Assembly (NCBI GenBank): GCA_950295325.1
Contig: OX485804.1
Coordinates: 17,236,001 to 17,300,000, forward strand
Source of the DNA: Polytrichum commune
Taxonomy: Eukaryota > Streptophyta > Polytrichopsida > Polytrichales > Polytrichaceae
Direction of reading: 5' to 3'
Length of the DNA: 64,000 bases
Below the pieces are notes generated by a model that did not search any database, was not told where the DNA came from, and was given only the letters and a program-made list of their open reading frames with translations. Numbering within the stretch: position 1 is the stretch's first letter; the number at the start of each line of letters is the position of its first letter. A program made the translations under genes and the position numbers. Positions 22,848-34,000 of this stretch are shown in pieces.

Positions 22848-25010
22848 AAATGGAAAAATGACATTTGGTGCTATGAAATGATATTTACAGTATAGTGATA
22901 TGTAGATTGTGGGTTTTTTTAAATTTTGGGTTAAAGCTAGAGAGAAGGTAAACTAAGAGATTTCTTGCAAAGAAATCATACCGAGTATTCAGGGTGTTCA
23001 AGAAGCACATTTTATGGTGAATGGCGGTACGGGAATGTTAGATCATTGTATGGGAGTGTTTTGTGGAGAAAAAAAGTAAGAAGTTGATGATTTCTAGGGA
23101 AACATAGAAAAGGGAATAATTGTGATCTCTCTGTGGATCATTATAAGAGTCTTGACATTTTCAGAACCACATTTCAGGTTCATAAGTGGTATATGTGGAT
23201 GAGTACATGACAAACTCTCCACTCGAGTTTGAAAGGCAGAATGTGAAGGTCTTTGTTCATGATCTGATTGGTTTGATTAACTATATTTGAGAGCTATCAA
23301 TCTCAATCCTTGAGTTATGTCTGAGGGATTTTAAGTTTGAAACTTGCTCAAATAAGATGGTATTTGTGAGCAGAAAGTACACTTTGGTTACTAGGAAGTG
23401 GATTATCCCGTTTGGTGAGGGTGGGCTAATAGTGCATATGGAAATTCAGGGAAGGTAATACAAATTTTTCCTCACGCCATGAAATTAGTGCCTCGAGAAA
23501 ACCTAGGGTTTTAGGAGCTCAAAGTGTTAGTGTCAGAAACTCTCAATACAAGTTCTCTTCAATTTCTTAGTGTTCGAGATGTCTCAAGAGTGAGTAGTGC
23601 TTACTAAAAAGAAGATAAGGCCTCTTCGAGTAGATCAAAACAAATTATGCACTCTACACACACCTTAGTGCATGCACTAATTTTCTTGAAATGTATGGTA
23701 AATGAGCATGAATTCTTGAATTTAGTATCACTCAGTAAAAATTTCAGCCCTTGCTAATTTTGTCATTTGGCAATATAGTGTGTTTCAAGACTTAGTATTG
23801 TATGCAACAATTGGGATACTCAGTGTAGTTTCCATCATAATTTTGACCACTAATTTTGAAGATTCAAATCCAGCATTTCAAATACTTGGATCCCAAAGCA
23901 ATATTAAAATTCCATCGAAATCAAGAATTAAATCATTGCGGTGTTAAAAGAGCTTAGTGAATTTCCAGTGACGTCATGGACCATAGACCATTGTTCATAT
24001 CCTCTAAGTTCCATTATGATACGACAAAGTTGACATTGTAGCTGTAGATTCGATATTGACAACTTGAAACATTATTTAAGCAATCTGAGTATAGTTTGAA
24101 TGCTTCAGAATCATGTCACGTCGTTTCTCAAAGAAAATTTCCTCCTAAAATTCTTGATGCAATAGAGTTGTCTGCAAAGTGAATGTTGAAGGTTTGGGGG
24201 TGTCTTATACATGTGACATAAAGATACTTTGATATTTTATTTATTTATTGAGTACATCTTAAATCATGGACATTCTTCTAGACTTTGAATAACTAAAGGT
24301 GACAATAGCGCGTCCTATCAGAGGAGGTTGATATATTATGGACTTTCTTCCAGATATTAAAGAACGAGATAAGACCAAACCATTTTGATAAAGGAGGGTG
24401 ATGTCATCTCCACTCACATGTCTACTCCTTGGGATGCAAACAAAATTTGGGCCAAAAGTAAAAAAATCCTCTCTTCTTTAACAAAAACTCATTTTGCGAA
24501 AGGGAGTATTCAAATCACGACTATTTAGATTAAAAAATGGGATTTCATGAAGATTCCCTCAAAACTCATGATTTAAATCCTCCCTTTTGCCACTTTTATC
24601 AAAGTGCAATATATGCATTAAACCTTTAGCAATTTAGATGTCAAAACTAAAGTTAAATCCCTATTACCATTTACGTCGAGGTTTATGTTTTGAAGAGTTC
24701 GCAGTACAAGACTTTCTTGTACTTAGGGGGTTACTTTGGTAAGCATAATTTCTGATTAAATTAGGCTTAATATACTTAATAACACTCAATCACACTAAAC
24801 TAGTTTGAATATGTATGGATACTAGTGAAAATAGAAGGCATAATTAGAATATTATAAAATAAATAACCTAAAAACATCACACTAATATAAGCTTTGTTTT
24901 AGAATGACAAAAGACCCTTTCAAATGGTAAGTCACATAAATTATAACCTCAACACTATTGAGGACTTTGTCATCTTTTCGACTTCCAAGTAAATCACATG
25001 CTTTATTGAC
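22848..25010. other. 3' UTR of the zinc-motif gene, then intergenic DNA
   Basis: The first few hundred bases are the likely 3' UTR. Beyond about 23200 the sequence is AT-rich. A short open stretch near 23330-23460 looks protein-like but has stops on both sides and no family I recognise. Nothing else is supported. Confidence 0.45.
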
Positions 25011-25159
25011 GGTTTCACTTTAGGAATGAAATCCCAACCAATTGCTTATGTACCAAGGGGAAATGAAAAAAATATAGGATTTTGGACCTTGAAGGTGAAG
25101 CGCACTTAATATGGGATTTGTGAACAAGCAGCCTTCAAGAATGCAAGAGACTAAGAAAG

Positions 25160-25190
25160 TTTTTTTTTTAAAAAAAAAAAAAAAAAAAAC
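25160..25190. repeat. T10 / A20 homopolymer junction
   Basis: A run of T directly followed by a run of A and then GGGGGG. It could be a poly(A) relic of a retroposed sequence or a polymerase-slippage region. Confidence 0.6.
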
Positions 25191-25875
25191 GGGGGGTGTT
25201 GGATCGCAAGCCCTAGCCCCAGCACTTCTCTCCCTTCTCCCTAAACCCATGATGAGTCATAGCTGGCTGGGACAGGGCCCATGCAATTTGGCATGAGCTC
25301 TAGCCCCACCTAGGGTTTGGAACCCTCAAAAGCATTTAAATATAAAGACCTAAATAAGTAGTACAATACCGTCATTTCCATAAAAGACGTGCTCAAGTGG
25401 GATTGAGAATCAATATACCTATCATTAGGTTAGGAAGTGACTCTTGAGCTTATGAATGCGATGAGGGCCCCAACTGAGGAACAAAATCATGACACATTGT
25501 TCTTGATTACCATAAATACGGTTTGATATGATGTGGTCACTCTTATTAATTGCACACCTATATTTGAGTGGCAAGGCTTCTACTTAAGACCGCACACAAG
25601 AATGACACGTGTTACGATGAGATTGGACTATGTGCTTAGAATGTAGACAACATTTTAGTGCAATAGTCAACAAAGTTGGGTAAGCCTATGCGATCACTTG
25701 AGTCTTGAAGAGAAAGAGAATCTTCATTTTGACCTCTTACAACTCTTGCATGTCACCTTCAATTGTGAAACTTGAAATGACAATTTGTGATTCACAATTG
25801 CATGATTGGATCATACAAACCCTGATGCCATCCAACATTCTAGTTTGCATGAGGTAGAAGTGCCCACAGTAGGGC

Positions 25876-26800
25876 CACACACAACTTAAGGTAGATGGGT
25901 CTAAAGTGGTTACTTTGTCCAACTAGCCCACTTCTCCTTGGATGTGAAACACATGATTTGTACAAGATGGTTAGCAAATCCAAATCAAAGCCATAGCCAC
26001 TTTCCTCACAATTGTTGGTGCTCATATGAATATCTTATTCATCATTGGGGTGAAGATTCATGTGGTCATTAATTGGTTATATAAGGGTGAGTTTTCACAT
26101 AGGCCGCTCGCCCACTAGATTCTACAAAATAGTGGGTCAATGGTGTTCGCCTCTACTTAAGCGCCATCCAACCACATTCTAGATGGCGCTTAAGTACATG
26201 CAAACACTACCGGCCCACTATTTTGTAGAATTTGGGTGAGCAACCTACATGGAAACTCACCCTAAGCTGCCATTCAACCACATTCTCATGGTTCATTAGA
26301 ATGTGGAAGGATGTGAACACAAGCTTCTAGACTTTCATGCACCCACTAAAGAATCTTAAACCTACAAATGTTGGTGGTTGAAGGATTGAAGACCAATTTT
26401 AGGAGGACGTGTGTACTTGGAGGAAGTTAGTAGGTGGGCCCGAATTTAAGATGATGGGAATAGCTAGTTGGCATACAAACCCTACCCCACCTGATTCCCT
26501 CTACATTTGGGCGGGCTTTCCCTTATTCACACTAGAATCTCATGGGTGAGCGACCTACATGGAAACCAACCCTAAGTCCCCCAACTATGTTGACCACGTA
26601 GTCCAATCTCTTTCAAAGACATGTCTTCAAAAGAACCTATTGAGCTACAATGGTTACATATTTGGAGCACAAAGTCCAATCTCTTTTAAAACCACATCTT
26701 TGGTATCCGTTCTAGGATCCACACCTACGTACATACCTCTCAAAAATTGATATTCGATAGGTAACCAAATTAGGCACATCTACATTAATGTTGAAGAGAT
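25876..26800 (+). mobile_element. Family C MITE split by a family B element
   Basis: The left part (25876-26082) starts TTAAGGTAGATGGGTCTAAA. It continues after the insertion at 26576 with GTCCCCCAACTATGTTGACC and ends near CATCTACATTAATG at about 26775-26795. The B element occupies 26086-26572. Confidence 0.8.
26083..26575 (+). mobile_element. Family B MITE with an internal inverted duplication, nested in family C
   Basis: TAA at 26083-26085 and 26573-26575 flanks GGGTGAGTTTTCACATAGG and CCTACATGGAAACCAACCC. The left portion is peculiar: 26086-26262 is itself a near-perfect palindrome bounded by a second TAA at 26263-26265. The rest (from GCTGCCATTCAACCACATTC) matches the interior of the 18285-18881 copy. 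Confidence 0.8.
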
Positions 26801-27192
26801 GCCCTAATGTTACTGTACATCATCCTCCCCACTTTTCCTTTCTTGAGGCTCAGTTCAATGCCAAATACATATTTTTGACCACGGGTCATTGATGAGGGGA
26901 TCAAATAGTTTGCGGACAGAATGGTCCGCTGCTTTCATAATTTCAAGCCATTCAAAAATAGTATACAACTTCATGTTTAGGAGCAACATATGCCAAGGTA
27001 TAAAATAAGTGTGTGCTGTGGTGAAGAAAAAACACCATGGAGACTGCAATCATAATCTCCATCCACAACTTTGACATATGGAGATGCACATGATGGCATA
27101 TGAGGTAGAAATTCCTTCATAATTTTTGAATAGTTTCTTAACCCTAAAACATAAGTGAACTAGGTGGGCCTTGGAACCCACTAAAAAAATTC

Positions 27193-30100
27193 CTAAAAGT
27201 GAAAGCCACCACCCGGGAAGCCTCCCTCAAATTGGAAAGAGAACGTTTGGCCTCCTCCATGAAAGGGATTGAAACCAGGCCCCCCCATTTGCTGCTCCTC
27301 CAAATCCTCACCCCTGTCATACTTATTCCTCTTCTCTTCATCCCCAAGTACCTGTCACAAAGTAATTCAATGCAATGGGCTCAGACACATGGGCAGAAAA
27401 TTTAACAGTAAGGTAGATGGGTCTTACATGGTTACTTTTTCCGACTAGCCCACTTCTCCTAGGATATGAAACTCACGATCAATACAAGATGGTTAGCAAA
27501 TCCAAATCAAGTCCGTAACCACTTTCCTCACAATTTTTGGTTCTCATTATGGATCTTACTCATTATCAAATTGGAAGATTCCTGTGCTCATTAAATGGTC
27601 ATATAGGTCCCCCCATTTATGTTGACTGTTGAACTTGAGAGTATTTATCATATTTAGAGCGCCCAGTCTAGTCTCATTCAAAGACATGGGTTTTTAGTAT
27701 CCATTCTTGGAGCCACACCAAACCACATACCACTCAAATATAGGTGTCCTGATAAGAAAAGTAGCCGAATAAGGGTTGTCTACCTTACGCTTTGTCTTAA
27801 TTTCCAAATAGCGGACCCTCATTGGGATGGTCATTTTACTCTACTACAATTGATAGTGTTGACGCCACTTTAGATTATGGCCAAGGGCCGTGACCATGAA
27901 ATTGTGAGGTCCCACGAAACTCATCCAAAGGGTGTACCATAGAAATTGAAGTTGAATGTTATAGTCACAGGCCTTTAAATGTAGTGTAAAGACATACGCA
28001 ACCAGGCCCTCAACCAATGCTTTTTCATTACCATTCTATTCATACGGTGAACCCTTCTACACAAAAAGTATATAATAAATCAATGTTCGTGAAATTTTGA
28101 ATTATCATGGTCTCCCAGTTTTAAATTAGACCCACAAGCTCTTTGAGGTGGGCTTGATGCTGTACCCAGTAGCCCATGAAACACTATCCATTGCATGCCA
28201 TGTAGGACACCATGTAGATTTTACATCCATTTAGGTCCCTTAAGCCCTCAAGCTCTAGTGTAAAGTGAAGTGGGGCGGTCTTGGCATTTTTTTACCAATG
28301 AGAGGTTTTAGATTCACTGGTCATGGGCCCTCAAGCTCTTGAAGCAGCACTTATTAAAATCATGCTATTGAATCAAATCATAGTTTTCTGGAGATAATAA
28401 CAATATCATCCCAAATAGAAACATGTTTTTAGCTTCAATTTTTTAGCCCAGTGAATAGAAATTACCTCATAAGCTTCAGCGACTTCACGAAACTTATTCT
28501 CAGCCTCCTCCTTGTTGTCCTGATTCTTGTCAGGATGCCATTGAAGTGCTAGTTTTTTATATGCACGCTTGATGTCTGCTGCTGAGGCTGTGTTTGACAA
28601 ACCAAGAATCTTGTACCAATCCTTCCGTTTGCTCAACTTTAAGGCATGTTCAGCCCTATGAAGTCCCTCTCTGAGACTTTGAGACTGCACATGCATGTAA
28701 GAATAGAGTCAGAAGTACTGGTTATAATCCAATCTCAGTCCAGTTCCATCTCATTGATCATATTTGGTGAAATGGAGCTTGTGTCACCAAAGTTGAATCC
28801 TATCATTTTAAATATAACCTACGAATTCTGCTTAAGCAGAATTTAGATTTCTCTGTAGGTCCAGCAACAAAGAAGACAAGAGAGTGTACTCCACGGAGAA
28901 TACTTACTCCCATCACATTATTCAAAACTATGACATTGCAAAGTGCACAGTTATATGAAATTCGCACCTGGGGATTATGTTGAAGTGCAGCTTTGAAGTC
29001 AGCCACAGCGCCATCCCAGTCCTCAACTAACAACCTTGCTTCTGCCCTCTGTACTCAGAAGGTAAAATTTGAGAAAAATATACATCAGTGTAAATCCCCA
29101 GACCATCTCTTGCACAAGTAGGGAAAGACAATATTGGTGAGTGAACAAGTCTGCCTGTATGAACCATATCAGACACTCAAGCAGGTTCTGAAAAGACAAT
29201 ATTCTGTCCAGACAAACCCCAAGTGTCCAAACTTCATTTGTCCTTCATTTTAAAGAAAGGCATGGGTCATCTGAAATCAAATTTCTCCAATCTGCTGATT
29301 TACAAACAATCCTCAGGAAACCCACCTGTTCTAAGGCTTCTTGGGATTCTTCCATCTCCAAGACTTGAGTACACCGTGTAACAGCATCCTTGCCACGTCC
29401 AAGTTTCACCAACGCCTTACAAAGGCCCATATTGAGCTTGATGTTATGGATGTCGTGATCAGGTATGATTTCCAGAGCTGCATTGTAAGCCTCAACTGAT
29501 GTTCGAAATTTGCTCTTTTCTAAGGCTTCATCTGCCTGTCGATCACCCCAAGTACCCAGTGAACATTAGCCCCATAAACACTTCCAATCCTACATTCTAA
29601 ACATCTTGCTACACATTGAACACATGATTCAAAATGAACCTATGATCAATTAGTCTTCATCTTAGCAAGCACTAGGAGAAACAAATGACAAGTGTAGGTT
29701 GATAAGGTATTTTGGGCTCAATATTTGCATTTGTTGTGAACTGTCTATTCAGAAAAGGTTCATAACAGATTGTATAAGTTGAACTCATAGAGTGGTAAAA
29801 ACATACAGTCTTTGTCTTTCTCAAGAGAGCTTTCAACTTGAAGTACTGCTTCTTGAGCTCTCCATGTTCAGGGTCCAGCCGAAGCCCTGATTGGTAATGC
29901 CTGCAACCCAAAAGCAACCGATGTAACTTTACAGGTGATCAACAGGGACTTTGTAACAAGACCCCCATGTTCCTCACTCCTCTTAATAGTAACAAAACTC
30001 TAATGCAACCAAAAAAATTTAATTTTCTTCTTGAGGTATATGGGTAATAGTGAGGGTACCTGAGTGCAACATCATGGTCAGCAAGGTAGAGGTAGGCATT

Positions 30101-33100
30101 TCCACGAACAAGTAAAGCATCTAAATCACTCTCATCCATCTTCAGCACTCTCCCTGCCTCAGCAACTGCCTCACTGTAGTCCTTTTTCTTCAAGGCTAGC
30201 TTGGCTTTTAACAACCGAGCCTGCACATTAGATAGAAATCTACTGAGAGTTGGATAACAATTCTCATTAAAATCATGCCATTACTTTACAGGCCTGAGAA
30301 TCTGTCATTGTGCAGTTTACACTTGAGCACACTTTAAAAAAATATAACTCTCATGACTTTGAAACCAATAATAGAAGCATTATATGCTCAACTATCATTT
30401 CACCAAAGATATCCTCTGACTGACAGGACCCAGAAACTTGTAACAAGCTCTCAGTCTAAACATTTGCAGACAAATTAGCCTGTATGCACCCACACTTTAT
30501 ATGATGATCACTTGTTAATGAGATATATCTTTGCACATAAGCATGAGGAAAGGATAACCAATCTCTAAATTGTAGTTCAAGGACAAGTTACAGCAAACTA
30601 ATCCAGTTCTTTCTTGGTTCCCCTTTAAATTATATCTTAAGTTGAGAGCTCCAAGGAAGGAGCTTCCCATTGGCGGAAAGGAGCATCTTACACAGGCTTG
30701 TTCACTCAAAATCTACTTGAGATGACGTAAGCCTTGCTGGATCCCATATGGAATAACAACTACGACAAGCTCCCCGTCAAGATTTGGTCAAAATCCTAAG
30801 CTACCTCCATGACATAAATTACGAATGTTGAGAACCCAAGCTCTCAATTCGTGGGCCCCATGAAATCCCAAAGCATTCTTGAGATTGTCAAAGATGCTTC
30901 TTTGTTTAGGAGCATCCCCCATGATATCTCAATATGAGCATGGCCACGTTACACTTGCCCAAACTGATGAGTACTTAAAGATTGGTCAAGAAGCTCTCCA
31001 CACTTTTGAGCTTGGATGAAAGCTTGTCAACTCCACGCATCAGACTCCCAAAAATTGCAAGTTCAAGCTCTCAATTCGAGCTATCATGTAAAGGGGGCAT
31101 ATAGACTGGGTTACCCAATGAACAACATCCTTCAGGGAGGTGCACTAAATACCTGAGAGCACTCTGACGAGGACAAAAGAACCTTCTCAAGGGCTTCTTC
31201 AGCCTTCTGAAATTCTTCTGCATCATAAAAAGATGTTGCTTGTTCCAACACCTCTCCTGCACGTGCTGTTTGCTCCAGCTCTTTCTCCCCGCTCGAATGT
31301 CCAGGTCTCAGTTCCAGCACTTTAAGAAGATCTTTTTGTGCCTCCTTGAACCTGCAGCCATCATGTGTTGAACCCACTAATAAAACACAAGTACATCCAT
31401 GCTTCTTAACCCTTAAATACCCAAAGGGCCCATTCTGGGCCTTTGTTATACATTTTCTATTTGGTACATCTACATAATCACCTTTTTAGCCAACCTTGCA
31501 AATTATAGCCACTACTCAACTTGTCCAATTCATCTTGCAGAATTGTCCTAATTGTCAAATACACGTTGTACAAAGTCACCTGTTCTAAAGTCTACAAAAT
31601 TTTGACCTTTCATAAATCCATGAGGTTTTGTCCAATCAACACCATTTTTTCCCCAAAGTGTGTCAAATGCACAACTCCATTTTGGTGGATCGAAAAAGTC
31701 CAAATTTAGGCTCATCTCCAGAGAGGTTAAGAAGAAGGCAAAAATCACATTCTAGGTACCAAAATAAACTATGGTCCTTAAAGGGTTAACATTGAAGTCT
31801 CCTATTGCATACCTACACATTTGACGCAACAGGCGCCCTCTGTTCAGATAGCCTTGCAGAAACGTAGAGTCCACTGCTATTGCCCTGTCAAGATCTGCAA
31901 GAGCCTCTGGATACTTTCGTTGCTGTAGGTAGACAGCGGAACGTTTCGTGAACCCTATTGGGGCTGCCGGATCCAGCTCTGCAAAAAAAAATGCAAATGG
32001 TCACCCCTCAATTTGCAACATCCAAACACAATTCTGAGAACACAACTAAACCCATGTTACATTAGCCACCATTCAAAACCTATTGTGACCAATGAGTAAT
32101 AAAAAACAAAAGTTTGAGCAGAAAATTGCCTTTCAAAGAAACTTACCAATAAATGTGCTATACTGGCGTAGAGCTATGGTGAAATCTCCTTTTGATAATG
32201 AGGCATCTCCTGCCTGTAGATAGGAAGCTGTGAAAACCCAACACACCCCAAAATAGACTTCAAATTCATCAAAGCTGCCTGTTTGCATTAGCTTCCAAAG
32301 GCCAACAACATTGGATCTTCTCTGCATTCCCTTCCTCTATTAACAAGATGGATTGTGTTGCCTAATTTTGAAGTAAACCAGGGTAGAGATGCACAATGGG
32401 ATGTCTCATAACTTGACCACCTGAGAATAACATTGCATTGATCCTAGTTTCCGGAAGGCCAATCCGATTTGCAGAGCCTGCAAAGATTAACTTATGCAAG
32501 AGGGAGCTGACCAGCAGCCTTTGACTACACCTGTAGCATTTTCCTCTGGCAAAGTTAATTAACTTAAAATTTGATGCATCCTTGCGCTTTGTTCTCGAAG
32601 CTTAAGCTAATGACATCTAGATATTAGCTATTGCGATCAGGGTAAAGTTCTCGAGAAGGGGGCTGCCAAAACCCTACCAGTAAATTAAATGTAAAGGAAT
32701 CAGCTACGCATAAAAGGAAATAACTGTATGTATTCAAAAACTGTAAAATTATTTTATTTTATTTTCCCCAAAAAGTTTACATGAAACCACAATCTCAAAT
32801 GATTTGGCATTTAGATAATGAAACTGCAGATCACATCTTTCAAAAGACCCAAGCATGGGTATACCGTTTGCACCTGACACGGGGTCGTGATAAATTCAAA
32901 CAAAAGTACTTTAGTGGTATTATGATTCACTTGAACGGAGAAGATGAAAGGAAAGATTGATGTATTGATCAGCAGACAAGATTAGCTTCTGAAAGCTGCA
33001 TGATTCTCACAAGCTATTGATTGTCAGAATTTACAGGGGAAAAAAGAGTTGATGTTTTGGGAGAAACAGCAGAAATATCCCTAAATGAAGTTCTTGCACC

Positions 33101-33428
33101 ATGCCAAAATAATGCCATATGAAAGGAAAGGAGACAAAAAGCCAGCATATTCTGTCACATTTCCATGTAGCATGAAGACAACCAGCACATTACACCAACA
33201 GACAATCAGACATGAAAGGAGAAAATATAGATACAAGAAATGAGAGTTGGAAAATATACCAGCATCTGAAGCCAACACCTGCGATGCTTGGACCAAAACC
33301 AAGACAGATAGGGCAATGCCACTGTAGAATTTCATCCACTCCTTCGTTTCCGACTCACCGCACCACCTTCTTCCCGAAAACTCACCAATGCCACCGCAAC
33401 ACATGTCCTCATCCTTTCTCCTCCTCAT
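27193..33428 (-). CDS. P58IPK: ER TPR-DnaJ co-chaperone, P58IPK/DNAJC3 type, 506 aa (or 475 aa)
   Basis: Ten exons on the minus strand: 33428-33260, 32209-32147, 31978-31813, 31351-31153, 30220-30060, 29900-29807, 29535-29326, 29048-28968, 28684-28466, 27351-27193. Phases match throughout, giving 507 codons with the stop. The N-terminus has a hydrophobic signal, [18 protein letters not shown], starting at codon 32. Initiation there (33335) gives 475 aa, close to known plant homologues, so the first ATG may not be the one used. TPR hairpins follow ([56 protein letters not shown]), then the J domain ([16 protein letters not shown] intact). The last exon gives the G/F-rich tail ending [10 protein letters not shown]. 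Family role: ER-lumen co-chaperone of BiP in protein folding and the unfolded protein response. Confidence 0.93.
27409..27787 (+). mobile_element. Family C MITE, best-preserved copy, in the last intron of P58IPK
   Basis: Bounded by TAAGGTAGATGGGTCTTACA and GGGTTGTCTACCTTA; about 375 bp. The terminal inverted repeat is short (GGTAGA/TCTACC). The flanking bases are TAA on the left and TTA on the right. It can serve as the reference for family C. Confidence 0.85.
27850..28350 (+). mobile_element. Family A MITE, degraded copy, in the last intron of P58IPK
   Basis: Contains the ordered A blocks: GGCCAAGGGCCGTGACCATG, GGTCTCCCAGTTTT, CATGTAGGACACCATGTAGA and a CTCTAGTG(T)AAAGTGAAG end. Both termini are mutated beyond clear recognition. 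Confidence 0.7.
30838..31078. repeat. Interspersed repeat in P58IPK intron 4, related to 62860-63390
   Basis: The segment 30938-31078 (TGGCCACGTTACACTTGCCC onwards) matches 62860-62919 and 63309-63392, which are separated there by a MITE. The 14-bp string AAGCTCTCAATTCG occurs at both ends (30838-30851, 31065-31078). Confidence 0.65.
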
Positions 33429-34000
33429 CTTACAACGCAATGATATACTAACTCTGCACACTAGAACCCTAACCCTGTTGCCCCCCCCAACCCCACTCAA
33501 TTCCTCCCTAAACCCTTGCTCCCGCAAACCTGCTTCACATCCAGAAGGTGCATCCAAATGCAGTTTCACGGCGTCAAATCGCGGTCGCAAGCGATCCTCG
33601 CTCCGCGCAAAACTGCACCTCCGGACCTCACCAACACCGAACACTCCACCTCCCCTTGCAACGGAACCTGCATTCCTTCACCGTTTGCGAATCGAAATGT
33701 ATGCCCGAATTCGTTTCCGCGCAGCTAAGATGTATGTTGTGATAAGAAAAGCTGTGATTGCGGTCTTTAGGTGGAGATTCCCGATTGTTTGGGATGCGGT
33801 GATCGATTGGTGTGTGACAAGATTTCAGCGTGCGAGGAGTAGCAGCAGATCATTGCGAGTCTTCGCTGCGACCTCTGTGACATATCAAGGGGCCTCCTGG
33901 CCAATGAGGTAGCTTCTTGTGTCCACGTGGAGGACCCCCGTTGGTGCATCTCTCGTCACACGAATGCTGCGCAGCCCTGTTGGCTCGGGGAGAGAGCTAA
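33429..34000 (-). promoter_or_regulatory. Probable promoter and 5' leader of P58IPK
   Basis: A GC-richer segment directly upstream of the signal-peptide exon on the minus strand, with a C-run near 33481-33488. Overlapping open frames on both strands here come from its composition and share no recognisable domain. No upstream gene in divergent orientation was found. Confidence 0.45.

Noticed and set aside
23860-23885. GATTCAAATCC string resembling a tRNA T-arm
   Set aside because: No acceptor stem, D-arm or A-box at the expected distance; no tRNA gene found in the window.
33388-33912. 174-codon plus-strand frame opposite P58IPK exon 1
   Set aside because: Shadow of the GC-richer coding and promoter DNA; on the opposite strand of a well-supported exon and without domain features.
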